Origin: a virus
DNA length: 33,398 nucleotides
Direction: 5' to 3' (one strand)
IMG/VR virus record: IMGVR_UViG_3300017779_000062
Span: 1-33,398 of that record
This document shows, one piece after another, positions 5,643 through 11,997 of the stretch. Within the stretch, counting starts at the first letter, position 1. Each line of letters opens with the position of its first letter. The notes under the pieces are model-generated. The model searched no databases. It was not told the DNA's origin and saw only the letters and a program-made list of their open reading frames with translations. Position numbers and translations under genes: made by a program.

Positions 5643-6807
5643 TTAGACCATCTATTGTTATTTTGACTCTACTATCTTCACCGTTTTTCTTATGATAAAC
5701 AATAGCTGTCATTGATCTGTTTGCTCCGTATCCCGAATCGCTGTGCCATTGATCGGTGGAAGTCAGACTCGAAAAATGCTCAAAAAGCATTGTTCCTACC
5801 TCTTTGCTCATTTGATGATGTATGTGACCCATGTGACAATATCTATGCTTGCAGCGCGACCACTCTTCATCCAGATTGGTTACTACAGCCTGGAGAATCT
5901 GCTCATGCTTTACTCTGTCTCCGTGGTGATAAACAAAAAGATTATTCTCCCATTCCCAGTGTAGGAACTTAGAATAGTTTTTAAGCACATTAACTCTTGG
6001 CTCTCTGTCGTATAGTAATTCTAAGCAACTAGATAAGTGACAAGCCATATCGCTGTCGTGATTACCACGAACATTAATTACTACTACCTCTTGATGCACT
6101 TCTAGCATCTTATCAATAATAGTTTGGAACAGTCTGCCAGCAAGTTTGAACGTCTTTCCAATGCGTGTATCTACATCTACTGGTGTTCCCGCAGTGGTCT
6201 TATTATCACCAGAATTTGCATGAAATAGATCTCCTACGTTTACCAAAACTCCAGTATGAGCATTGCCAACACGACTCGACAATCTATCCACGGCATCAAT
6301 TAAGACTTTAGTCGCTATCTTCACATCCCAGTCAGCATCATCAAATTTAGTGTCTGAGTCGGAAAGCATCCCAAAATGGTGATCACCGACAAGGTACTGG
6401 GCGCAATAATCTTTATTAATTTCTTTAGGTGCTGTAACAGGCTTTTTAAAGCCAGTCAGGTCATCACGCAATCCATCGACCATAGCGTCAATCTTTTGTC
6501 TTAGGTCGCGTTTCTCTGGCTCTTGGATAACCCATTGCAGGGCAATTGATCCGTCTTCTTTGTATGCAGTTGAGATACGCTTTGCGTTAAATCCCTCTGC
6601 TGTTTGATGTGTTAAGTCTCTATGCGGAGCAACACCTTGGCTTGCTGCTTTCTCTTCTAGTTTCTTGAGTAGCCTGTAAGCATATCGTCTATCGCAGTTT
6701 ACCTGTCTACAAGCCTCGCTTACGTTTGACTCTGTTGCTAGTGCGCTTAATATCTCTTTCTGTCTTTCAGTCGTACAAAACGGTATTAATGTCTCAGGTC
6801 TTAGCAT
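5632..6807 (-). CDS. HTH-metallophosphoesterase fusion protein
   Basis: A 391-residue protein. Residues 10-55 look like a helix-turn-helix module (ERQKEILSALATESNVSEAC then RRYAYRLLKKL). From about 135 a calcineurin-like phosphoesterase carries its motifs in order: GDHHFG (141), VGDLFH (191), RGNHD (247), HHGD (294) and GHIHH (327), all with metal ligands present. It presumably hydrolyses a phosphodiester or phosphomonoester of DNA, RNA or nucleotides; the N-terminal module suggests nucleic-acid targeting. AGGAGAG precedes the ATG. Neighbours NinB and NinG place it in a recombination/repair setting, perhaps as an SbcD/Mre11-like nuclease. Confidence 0.85.
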   Translation of the reverse strand: MLRPETLIPFCTTERQKEILSALATESNVSEACRQVNCDRRYAYRLLKKLEEKAASQGVAPHRDLTHQTAEGFNAKRISTAYKEDGSIALQWVIQEPEKRDLRQKIDAMVDGLRDDLTGFKKPVTAPKEINKDYCAQYLVGDHHFGMLSDSDTKFDDADWDVKIATKVLIDAVDRLSSRVGNAHTGVLVNVGDLFHANSGDNKTTAGTPVDVDTRIGKTFKLAGRLFQTIIDKMLEVHQEVVVINVRGNHDSDMACHLSSCLELLYDREPRVNVLKNYSKFLHWEWENNLFVYHHGDRVKHEQILQAVVTNLDEEWSRCKHRYCHMGHIHHQMSKEVGTMLFEHFSSLTSTDQWHSDSGYGANRSMTAIVYHKKNGEDSRVKITIDGLNDE

Positions 6808-6808
6808 T

Positions 6809-7267
6809 TTAACTCTCCTGTTGTTTTTTTATTTCCGCGTACTCACACTCTAATGGTATTGATAATCTTATTCCTAATTCTATTGCCCAATGATATACCT
6901 GGTCTAAATAGTGCGCCATTTCCCCTTTCTTTAAGTCGCTACTACTCTTCACTTGCTCAGATATTTCATGCTTGCCTATCTTATATGTGTCTGTCCCTAG
7001 AAATCTTTTCTTTAGCCATATCTTCCAAACTAACTCAGGCTTGTCGTGTTCAACCCTATGCCCCTTATTATGCATCTCTTTAGCGATCTCCCTGTACCAT
7101 ATATGAGATAGCGCATTCTGACTAAGGCTTCTTGGGTCTTGGTACTTCTCTAGCTTAACAACCAGGGGCTGAGTAAAGTCCCAATCCATCATGTTATCAA
7201 TCAGGTATTTTGACCTTTTCTCTACTTCACCCCTGCTGTTAAATCTCACAAATGCTCCTTGGCTCAT
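6809..7267 (-). CDS. ninB: NinB (Orf family) recombination mediator
   Basis: A 152-residue protein with the NinB signature: a substrate-binding strand (QPLVVKLEKYQDPRSLSQNA) followed by LSHIWYREIAKEM, a basic middle, and a helical C-terminus. Lambda Orf/NinB (146 residues) binds SSB and single-stranded DNA and helps load recombinases, replacing RecFOR. The start sits in a TAATG junction with the upstream PAPS-reductase-like gene. An SSB gene with a DDIPF tail in the same phage is the expected partner. Confidence 0.88.
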   Translation of the reverse strand: MSQGAFVRFNSRGEVEKRSKYLIDNMMDWDFTQPLVVKLEKYQDPRSLSQNALSHIWYREIAKEMHNKGHRVEHDKPELVWKIWLKKRFLGTDTYKIGKHEISEQVKSSSDLKKGEMAHYLDQVYHWAIELGIRLSIPLECEYAEIKKQQES

Positions 7268-8049
7268 TAGTCACCACAAAAGCAACTCATGGTGCTGTCA
7301 TCAAAATCAAACAAATTGCTTTGCTCTTTAGCAATGATCTGCAAATCTTTATAACTTGGACTGTCTTTTCTAAACCTAGCATTTAGTCTTTCTTCTTGTG
7401 CAATCCACCAATCAGCCAGTTCAGGCTTATGCTCAATAATAGACTTTTTTATCTTTGTACCTTTAAGAAAGCATAAGTCACAATTACTAAGAGTATTAAA
7501 CTCTGCTTTAGGCAGCTGAAGATCAAACTTCTGCTCTTGCCAAAACATACTTATATCAACTTCAGTCACATTATCATCGGCTAATGGAACATGATAGCCA
7601 TCTTTTGCTCGCATCTTTACGACTCGTCTAGGCTCATCGCCACGAATACCTACAGCCGTATCAAACTCGCAGTTCATGTATCGCTCAATAGTTAATACTT
7701 TAAGTTCTGATGTGCAAAATCTAGCCATGCTGTTTGGCAAGTATGATCTATCAGTAATTAACTTTTCAAACGGCTCACCATTTCTGCTTGCTGTTTCGTA
7801 GTCAACCTCTTTGTATGTTCTCTTTCCGTTATACTCTAGCCATACGATAGGCACATTCCAGTTGTAAGCACAATCTTCTACAAAATCTAATGTTTGAGGC
7901 ATTTCTTTACCAGTGTTACAGAAGATAACTTTTATATTTTCAGGTAAAGCAAAGTCGTGTGCTTCTAAGGTTTTATATAATAAGTAAGCAGAGCTTCTAC
8001 CACCACTAAAAGAAATGACAGTTTTATCGGTAAAATGATATGGGTTCAT
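7267..8049 (-). CDS. Phage PAPS reductase-like (CysH/adenine nucleotide alpha hydrolase) protein
   Basis: A 260-residue protein from the ATG at 8049, in an ATGA overlap with the upstream gene. The PP-loop SFSGGRSS is at residues 13-20, with CNTGKEM soon after and RFCTSELK in the middle. C-terminal Cys motifs CDLCFLKG and CFCGD suggest a bound metal or an iron-sulfur site. Family members activate a substrate with ATP or use adenylyl sulfate. Phage copies are common but seldom characterised: proposed roles are host sulfur metabolism or sulfur-type DNA/tRNA modification. Its place next to recombination genes and close to a DNA methyltransferase leans toward nucleic-acid modification, as inference only. 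Confidence 0.82.
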   Translation of the reverse strand: MNPYHFTDKTVISFSGGRSSAYLLYKTLEAHDFALPENIKVIFCNTGKEMPQTLDFVEDCAYNWNVPIVWLEYNGKRTYKEVDYETASRNGEPFEKLITDRSYLPNSMARFCTSELKVLTIERYMNCEFDTAVGIRGDEPRRVVKMRAKDGYHVPLADDNVTEVDISMFWQEQKFDLQLPKAEFNTLSNCDLCFLKGTKIKKSIIEHKPELADWWIAQEERLNARFRKDSPSYKDLQIIAKEQSNLFDFDDSTMSCFCGD

Positions 8050-8321
8050 AATGGCTTCCTCAACCACTTATTCATAACAGTTTCGCATCTATCCTCAAAA
8101 GCACTGGTGCGCTTCTTCCTTGCGCTATAGTCTCTTCGTTTTGCTTCCCTGACTGGCACTAAATCCCTGTCTGTAACAAAAGGTCTCCTGCCTAGCCTAT
8201 TAGTTATTGCTTTATATGTGATACCAGATGCTTCTGCAAGTTCGTTGTATGTGTAGAACTGCCCGTTAATTAATACATCACTTTTTGTGCCGTCATACCT
8301 TTTTCTTATTCTTGCTGGCAT
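8046..8321 (-). CDS. Small DNA-binding-like protein, paralogue B, 91 aa
   Basis: A 91-residue basic protein with NGQFYTYNELAEASGITYKA then NRLGRRPFVTDRDLVP, which looks like a helix-turn-helix (YNELAEASGITYKAITNRL). It is paralogous to its upstream neighbour at 8321-8590, sharing YTYNEL, a TY..I.NRL stretch and the .P..T..DL.P tail. The start is in a TAATG overlap. The basic C-terminal half (RRDYSARKKR) fits DNA binding. Likely a small regulator or accessory factor. Confidence 0.7.
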   Translation of the reverse strand: MPARIRKRYDGTKSDVLINGQFYTYNELAEASGITYKAITNRLGRRPFVTDRDLVPVREAKRRDYSARKKRTSAFEDRCETVMNKWLRKPL

Positions 8322-8590
8322 TATAATTTTCTCCTCAAATAGTTTTGCGATATTATCATCGCATCAGTCTCCAGTCTGCATATCTCTTTTGGCTTGCTCT
8401 TGGCTTTGCCTCCACTTCTTGAATATGGTGGATAAAGATCGTCACTTGTGCAGTAAGGCTTACTATATAATCTGTTTTTAATGCAGTTATATGTAGAGCC
8501 TATTAGTTCAGATAATTCGTTATAGGTGTAATAGTTACCATCTAATAGCGAGTCATGTCTTCCCTTGAACTGGATTTTTCGGGTTTTCAT
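8321..8590 (-). CDS. Small DNA-binding-like protein, paralogue A, 89 aa
   Basis: An 89-residue protein with DGNYYTYNELSELIGSTYNC then NRLYSKPYCTSDDLYP, matching paralogue B downstream across about 45 residues. The C-terminus is basic and ends ISQNYLRRKL, against MNKWLRKPL in the partner, so similarity spans the whole length. It overlaps the end of the upstream gene by 38 bases with a weak ribosome binding site, so coupling is likely. Probably a tandem duplication of an HTH-containing gene. Confidence 0.65.
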   Translation of the reverse strand: MKTRKIQFKGRHDSLLDGNYYTYNELSELIGSTYNCIKNRLYSKPYCTSDDLYPPYSRSGGKAKSKPKEICRLETDAMIISQNYLRRKL

Positions 8591-8957
8591 GTCTTACAGT
8601 CCCATCAAAGTAATAGCCATATTTACCTATGAAATAGTTAATGGCTCTGTTTTTTGCCTCCACATTTTCAACCCAACTAACATCAGCCAACTTATCTTCA
8701 ACTGATATAGCTCTACTACTTTGACTCTTAGACTTAACCATGGGAGAGCCGCCAGATTCGGCAGCCCTCTTTAACCAAGAATCAATAAACCTCTTCATGC
8801 CAACCTTTGTCTTTCTTTTTGCTGGATTAGCATCTAACCAAGATTCCATCGATAACAGTTCCTGCTGAACTTTAACACCACGCTCTGAATAAGCTCTTTC
8901 CCAAGCGATAACATCTTCTGCCTTTGGTTCGTATGTACTACCGTCTTTACATAACAT
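8553..8957 (-). CDS. Replication-associated protein, C-terminal-domain-like, 134 aa
   Basis: A 134-residue protein beginning MLCKDGSTYEPKAEDVIAWE. The ATG at 8957 is preceded by GGGGGAATAATT; earlier in-frame codons have no site. The pattern AWERAYSERGVKVQQELLSM ... MESWLDANPAKRKTKVGMKR followed by FIDSWLKRA is one I associate with the C-terminal part of phage replication initiator proteins. Without an N-terminal winged-helix domain here, it may work with the HTH protein encoded just upstream (8960-9262). No helicase or DnaC-like gene is seen. Confidence 0.55.
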   Translation of the reverse strand: MLCKDGSTYEPKAEDVIAWERAYSERGVKVQQELLSMESWLDANPAKRKTKVGMKRFIDSWLKRAAESGGSPMVKSKSQSSRAISVEDKLADVSWVENVEAKNRAINYFIGKYGYYFDGTVRHENPKNPVQGKT

Positions 8958-8959
8958 AA

Positions 8960-9262
8960 TTATTCCCCCAGTGAATACTGCATTACACTGCAAGACTCAT
9001 TAAACTTGTTCTTAACAGTGATACGCTTTTTCTTAATATCTATGCCATCTTGCATCATTTCGGAGATTCTAGCCGATAATCGGTAAATACCCAAGTCTAT
9101 TAATGCTTCACGACCAGTAATGTATTTATTTTCTTGCAGATAATTATGTATTCTCTCTTGCTGTGTCATTGGCTTTTCCTCTGGTTTGTTAAATATTGCA
9201 TCGTAATTAGAATCAAACTTAGCTTTGTTTGTTGGTCTTTGCTTACTGCCTTTACCGTTCAT
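8960..9262 (-). CDS. Winged helix-turn-helix protein, 100 aa
   Basis: A 100-residue protein beginning MNGKGSKQRPTNKAKFDSNY. I prefer the ATG at 9262 to that at 9316 because GGAGG lies seven bases upstream and the longer form would overlap the methyltransferase by 53 bases. Residues 33-85 (MTQQERIHNYLQENKYITGR, EALIDLGIYRLSARISEM) read as a winged HTH common in small phage proteins. The GKGSKQRP N-terminus also recurs in such proteins. Likely a DNA-binding accessory to replication or regulation. Confidence 0.7.
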   Translation of the reverse strand: MNGKGSKQRPTNKAKFDSNYDAIFNKPEEKPMTQQERIHNYLQENKYITGREALIDLGIYRLSARISEMMQDGIDIKKKRITVKNKFNESCSVMQYSLGE

Positions 9263-9263
9263 A

Positions 9264-10298
9264 TCACGCCTCCATGTTTTTAAATATATGTGAAATAACC
9301 TCAACTGTCCAACCATTGCCTAGCATCTTGTATCTCTGACTATTAGAAACACCCACGGTATAGCCATCAGGAACAGTCTGTAGTCGCTCGCATTCTAATG
9401 GTGTTAGCTTTCTGTAATTACTAGGTGGCTGAAATACTTTTGGCTCTCTGTTTCCACCAGTACAAGCATTTAGCGTAGATGACTTACCCTCATAATGATA
9501 AACACGTTTGAGGCAATCATGACCTTTTAGGTCAGCATGACCCATAAATATAAGGCCATTATCTGATCTATGTGGAACAATTCTAGTGTCTTGAAAGTAG
9601 TTATAAGGAACACCCTTGTAGAAGTTAGCAGTCAACGTAAATGCTTTATCTTTCTCTGGTGCTTGTGTGTATCTGTCTGCTCTTCTGTTACCCGCTTGCA
9701 TCCATTTATCGTTACCTCTTTCCATGTATGCAATAGACTTTTCTGAATGGTAATGTTCTTCACCAATGTCAGATACATCCTCTAGTATGTCTCTTAATAC
9801 GATTCCTTTATCGTTTGGTTGGGATATCCGTGGGATATTTGTCCAGTACAATCTCTTTCTGCTTTGCGCTGAAACCAGACTTGAGTCAATAGCTATGGGA
9901 TAGACTCCAAGAATATCGTTAATAACGTCTTGGCATTCTTGCTTCATTCTTACATTTTCGAGTAGAAAGTATTTAGGATTACACTCTTTCACTAATCGAG
10001 CGTATTCAAAGAATAGTTTTGATCTTGGGTCATCAAAGTTCAGCCTGTCTCCTGCAAAGCTAAATCCCTGACAAGGCGAGCCACCAATCACCAGGTCAAT
10101 CTTATGCCCATCAAATGACTCAGGGTACATTACTTCTTGGACATCACCCAGGTGGATAGTGTCTGGGTAATTCTTCTTAGCTATCTGTATAGCGTACTTA
10201 TCAATCTCAGCAGCAAAGTATTTATCTACTTTAATTCCTGCTCTTTCAAGTGCGATTCTTCCGCAACTCATTCCGTCAAACAAACTTAGTACATTCAT
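9264..10298 (-). CDS. C5-cytosine DNA methyltransferase
   Basis: A 344-residue enzyme with the C5-MTase motifs in order: SAM-binding LFDGMSCG (6-13), the catalytic PCQG (75-78), ENVR (114-117), QSRKRLYWTN (about 145-155), and the C-terminal RYKMLGNGWTVEV. It transfers a methyl group from SAM to cytosine C5. The target-recognition region between motifs VIII and IX is short, as in small phage enzymes. No restriction endonuclease is nearby, so it likely protects phage DNA or marks it for regulation or packaging. AGGAG precedes the ATG; a promoter with an operator-like palindrome lies 53-81 bases upstream. Two copies of the dyad repeat family fall within it (9825-9837, 9890-9902). Confidence 0.93.
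   Translation of the reverse strand: MNVLSLFDGMSCGRIALERAGIKVDKYFAAEIDKYAIQIAKKNYPDTIHLGDVQEVMYPESFDGHKIDLVIGGSPCQGFSFAGDRLNFDDPRSKLFFEYARLVKECNPKYFLLENVRMKQECQDVINDILGVYPIAIDSSLVSAQSRKRLYWTNIPRISQPNDKGIVLRDILEDVSDIGEEHYHSEKSIAYMERGNDKWMQAGNRRADRYTQAPEKDKAFTLTANFYKGVPYNYFQDTRIVPHRSDNGLIFMGHADLKGHDCLKRVYHYEGKSSTLNACTGGNREPKVFQPPSNYRKLTPLECERLQTVPDGYTVGVSNSQRYKMLGNGWTVEVISHIFKNMEA
9825..9837 (+). repeat. Intragenic dyad repeat TATCCGTGGGATA
   Basis: A perfect unit lies inside the methyltransferase gene, encoding part of NIPRI on the other strand. A degenerate copy (TAGCTATGGGATA, 9890-9902) lies 52 bp further on. Both have the orientation of the intergenic array. Confidence 0.85.
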
Positions 10299-10350
10299 TT
10301 CCCACTCCTATATGGCTCAACTAAAGTTTCGCCCGATTAATTTAATATTT

Positions 10351-10379
10351 ATCTTATATACATAATTGTTTATGTACAA
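10351..10379 (-). promoter_or_regulatory. Promoter with operator palindrome for the methyltransferase operon
   Basis: On the minus strand TTGTAC (10374-10379) and TAAGAT (10351-10356) are 17 bases apart. The spacer and part of the -35 box are covered by the 18-bp inverted repeat TACATAATTGTTTATGTA (10359-10376), seven-base arms around TTGT. A dimeric HTH repressor there would block polymerase; the 71-residue HTH protein (10689-10904) is the obvious candidate. AAATTAATC follows the -10, as at two other promoters. Confidence 0.6.
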
Positions 10380-10450
10380 GCATTATTTAACCCTTTCACT
10401 GCGCTGAGCGAAATTTAAGATCAAAGGGCATAGCAACTTTGCGGTTACAT

Positions 10451-10577
10451 TGTATTCGTATCGGATATCCAACCTATCTCTTTGCAGAAACCGATCTGCA
10501 TCGAGGGCTTTGTCTGGAGGGTCAACCACGCTCTGACGTTTTATTTAAGGAGTTCGTCAGCCCCAAGCCCGAATACA
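10451..10577. ncRNA. Candidate structured RNA in a gene-free region
   Basis: Within the 390-bp gap at 10299-10688, complementary segments nest coherently: TGTATTCG (10451-10458) with CGAATACA (10570-10577); TGCAGA (10483-10488) with TCTGCA (10495-10500); GGCTT (10506-10510) with AAGCC (10565-10569); CTGACG (10533-10538) with CGTCAG (10555-10560). TCGG (10461-10464) could also pair with CCGA in the second hairpin loop. No protein frame is evident. Strand is undecided: a plus transcript would end at the hairpin 10681-10702; a minus transcript would run toward the methyltransferase. I recognise no known RNA family; an origin or DNA-level structure is an alternative. Confidence 0.4.
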
Positions 10578-10680
10578 CAAGACAAGATAAGATAATACTT
10601 CTATGGAATGGATAGTATGGTATACTTAGCTTACTTGTTTTGTCGTAGATTCAAGTATAGTCTTTCCTGAGACTAAAAGT

Positions 10681-10702
10681 AAACCCCCTTAATTGGGGGT
10701 TT
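10681..10702. terminator. Probably bidirectional intrinsic terminator
   Basis: AAACCCCC (10681-10688) and GGGGGTTT (10695-10702) pair around TTAATT. T-rich tracts follow on both sides (TTTCTATTTT on plus; TTTACTTTTAG on minus). The stop codon of the HTH gene lies in the loop. The core matches the left-end terminator (341-358) in opposite orientation, so its original direction may be plus. Confidence 0.75.
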
Positions 10703-10904
10703 CTATTTTCTGGTATAACAAGAAGTCGTAGATCGACAAATCCATTGCCCTACATATTTTCTCTACTGTATGAATTTTCATGTTTGCTTGCGCCCTCCAC
10801 CGTACTACTTGCTGCGGTGTACTGTCTGCGCGTTTAGCTAACTCAACACTGGATATGCTTAAATCGACTTGTGCCAGTCGTAGGCATTTGCCTGTATCAA
10901 TCAT
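10689..10904 (-). CDS. Small Cro/XRE-like HTH regulator, 71 aa
   Basis: A 71-residue protein whose residues 16-60 give an XRE-type helix-turn-helix (SISSVELAKRADSTPQQVVR then WRAQ, followed by the dimer-side IHTVEKICRAMDLSIYDFLL). The size matches Cro-like proteins; there is no C-terminal self-cleavage domain as in CI. AAAGGAA precedes the ATG. It is encoded after erf and ssb and before a terminator, and the operator-like palindrome at 10359-10376 is a plausible target. It is the only classical XRE regulator seen. Confidence 0.82.
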   Translation of the reverse strand: MIDTGKCLRLAQVDLSISSVELAKRADSTPQQVVRWRAQANMKIHTVEKICRAMDLSIYDFLLYQKIETPN

Positions 10905-10905
10905 G

Positions 10906-10932
10906 CTGACATTCCTTTTATCGTGTTAAAAT
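10906..10932 (+). promoter_or_regulatory. Candidate plus-strand promoter for a small RNA
   Basis: CTGACA (10906-10911) and TAAAAT (10927-10932) with a TGT extension just before it (TGTTAAAAT) form an extended -10 promoter; the spacer is a short 15 bases. Predicted initiation is near 10939, where the first hairpin of the candidate small RNA begins. Confidence 0.4.
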
Positions 10933-10938
10933 CGAGAT

Positions 10939-10994
10939 GTGAGTTTCCCCACTCACGCTCCTATGGTTTGCCCCCTCTTCGGAGGGGGTTTTTT
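10939..10994 (+). ncRNA. Candidate small plus-strand RNA, about 55 nt
   Basis: All protein genes are on the minus strand, yet a strong plus-oriented terminator sits here. From the likely start site the sequence gives hairpin GTGAGT/ACTCAC (10939-10956, loop TTCCCC), a short linker, then CCCCCTC/GAGGGGG with a TTCG loop (10971-10988) and six T (10989-10994). A plus-strand promoter lies just upstream. The unit fits in the gap between the HTH gene and ssb, its T-tract overlapping the ssb stop codon. It could be an antisense or trans-acting RNA, or the hairpins may act as HTH leader structure on the minus strand. Confidence 0.45.
10971..10994 (+). terminator. Strong plus-strand intrinsic terminator
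   Basis: Seven perfect GC-rich pairs (CCCCCTC/GAGGGGG) with a TTCG tetraloop are followed by T6. Read on the minus strand no T tract follows, so its direction is plus. Confidence 0.8.
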
Positions 10995-11301
10995 AAAACG
11001 GAATATCGTCTTCAAGTAGATCGGCTTCCTGAATTACTGCTTTCACTTTAGCAGTGTTTCCAGTCGCGCCTTTAGCATCGTTAGAAAATACTTTTACATT
11101 GCCAAGTATCTCTGTCTTAACACCTGCTTCACGCTCTTCCTTAGAAGTGCTTTGCTTAATAAAGCCGTTGTTGTCATATTGATCTTTGTTATCAAGATCG
11201 ACAAAAGTTGTCAGGTCTAAATAAGTTCCTTTAGCTCCTTTATACAACCTTGCCTTATCTATCTTTTCAACATTGATTCTTATACTAATACCTACTGTCA
11301 T
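10993..11301 (-). CDS. ssb: Single-stranded DNA-binding protein, SSB-like
   Basis: A 102-residue protein with an OB-like beta pattern (ISIRINVEKIDKARLYKGAK, GTYLDLTTFVDL) and the acidic hydrophobic tip LLEDDIPF, which matches the C-terminal peptide by which bacterial SSBs recruit partners. It is shorter than E. coli SSB (178 residues), lacking a long linker. Encoded 10 bp after erf with GGAG upstream, it probably coats single-stranded DNA for Erf annealing and NinB binding. Confidence 0.83.
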   Translation of the reverse strand: MTVGISIRINVEKIDKARLYKGAKGTYLDLTTFVDLDNKDQYDNNGFIKQSTSKEEREAGVKTEILGNVKVFSNDAKGATGNTAKVKAVIQEADLLEDDIPF

Positions 11302-11311
11302 GGTCTATCTC

Positions 11312-11935
11312 CTATTGGGCTTCTCTAAATTCAGATGTTTTCATTATTTCCCTTTCCTTGGTGGTGAACTTTCCACCTTTCGAGGGGGCTTTCCATACTA
11401 ATTGTTTCTCTGTGTCGCTGAGAGACATCCATTCTTCGTTAGCCGTGGAATAGTCTCCAGTTGCAATGCCATCCTTAATTGCTTTGATCACAGGCAAAAG
11501 GTCAACAATCATGTCCTCATACTCATCCTGCTTAGACTTCTCTGTCCGTAACATTGCAGACTCAGCATCATCATCAGCCGTAGGTATGCCAGCAATAGAT
11601 TGCAAAGCATAACGTCTAGCATAAGTGATTGCCGATCCCGCAGCTTGTGGATCACGTTTGACTAAAGGCAAGGTGTAGCTATTCTCCATCCACTCACCTG
11701 ATGTATGCATCAGTCTCGTAACGACACCAACGCCAAGCTCATCAGATATAGGGAATTGAGTATAGCTAAGACCATTCTTAGCAAACGACTCTTTGATAGC
11801 TTTAATAACGGATGTTAAGTCCGCGTAGCTAGATTTGAAGAAAGGGTTAGAGGAATCTTTAACCGCACCCCCCATCTCAGATTGTGCCTTACATAATGCT
11901 TCTGCAAGGGCTTTTATTGACTCACTAGATTTCAT
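11312..11935 (-). CDS. erf: Erf-family single-strand annealing protein
   Basis: A 207-residue protein with the ERF pattern: N-terminal helix (LAEALCKAQSEMGGAVKDSS), then NPFFKSSYADLTSVIKAIKE, and the hallmark SAITYARRYALQSIAGIPTA (about residues 98-117) followed by a DDDAE acidic stretch. Erf of P22 anneals complementary strands during recombination and circularisation. A good promoter (11960-11988) and a strong AGGAGGT site mean it heads its operon: erf, ssb, HTH regulator. Confidence 0.93.
   Translation of the reverse strand: MKSSESIKALAEALCKAQSEMGGAVKDSSNPFFKSSYADLTSVIKAIKESFAKNGLSYTQFPISDELGVGVVTRLMHTSGEWMENSYTLPLVKRDPQAAGSAITYARRYALQSIAGIPTADDDAESAMLRTEKSKQDEYEDMIVDLLPVIKAIKDGIATGDYSTANEEWMSLSDTEKQLVWKAPSKGGKFTTKEREIMKTSEFREAQ
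11440..11452 (+). repeat. Intragenic dyad-repeat variant TAGCCGTGGAATA
   Basis: This variant falls inside erf and encodes part of DYSTA on the minus strand. It shows the GGAATA form also seen at 12491, 26355 and 30641, and the same orientation as all other copies. Confidence 0.6.
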
Positions 11936-11959
11936 ATTATTACCTCCTATGGAAGTAAC

Positions 11960-11988
11960 AATATACTCTAATGATGATTATCTATCAA
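11960..11988 (-). promoter_or_regulatory. Sigma70-type promoter of the erf-ssb operon
   Basis: On the minus strand TTGATA (11983-11988) and TATATT (11960-11965) are separated by exactly 17 bases; each matches consensus at five of six positions. AGGAGGT (about 11942-11948) and the erf ATG at 11935 follow. It lies in the short gap after the endolysin gene and separates early recombination genes from the late operon. Confidence 0.75.
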
Positions 11989-11997
11989 CAATAATGT

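Noticed and set aside
6285-6297. TATCCACGGCATC inside the phosphoesterase gene as another repeat copy
   Set aside because: Only the left arm matches; the GGATA arm is missing, so it is likely chance.
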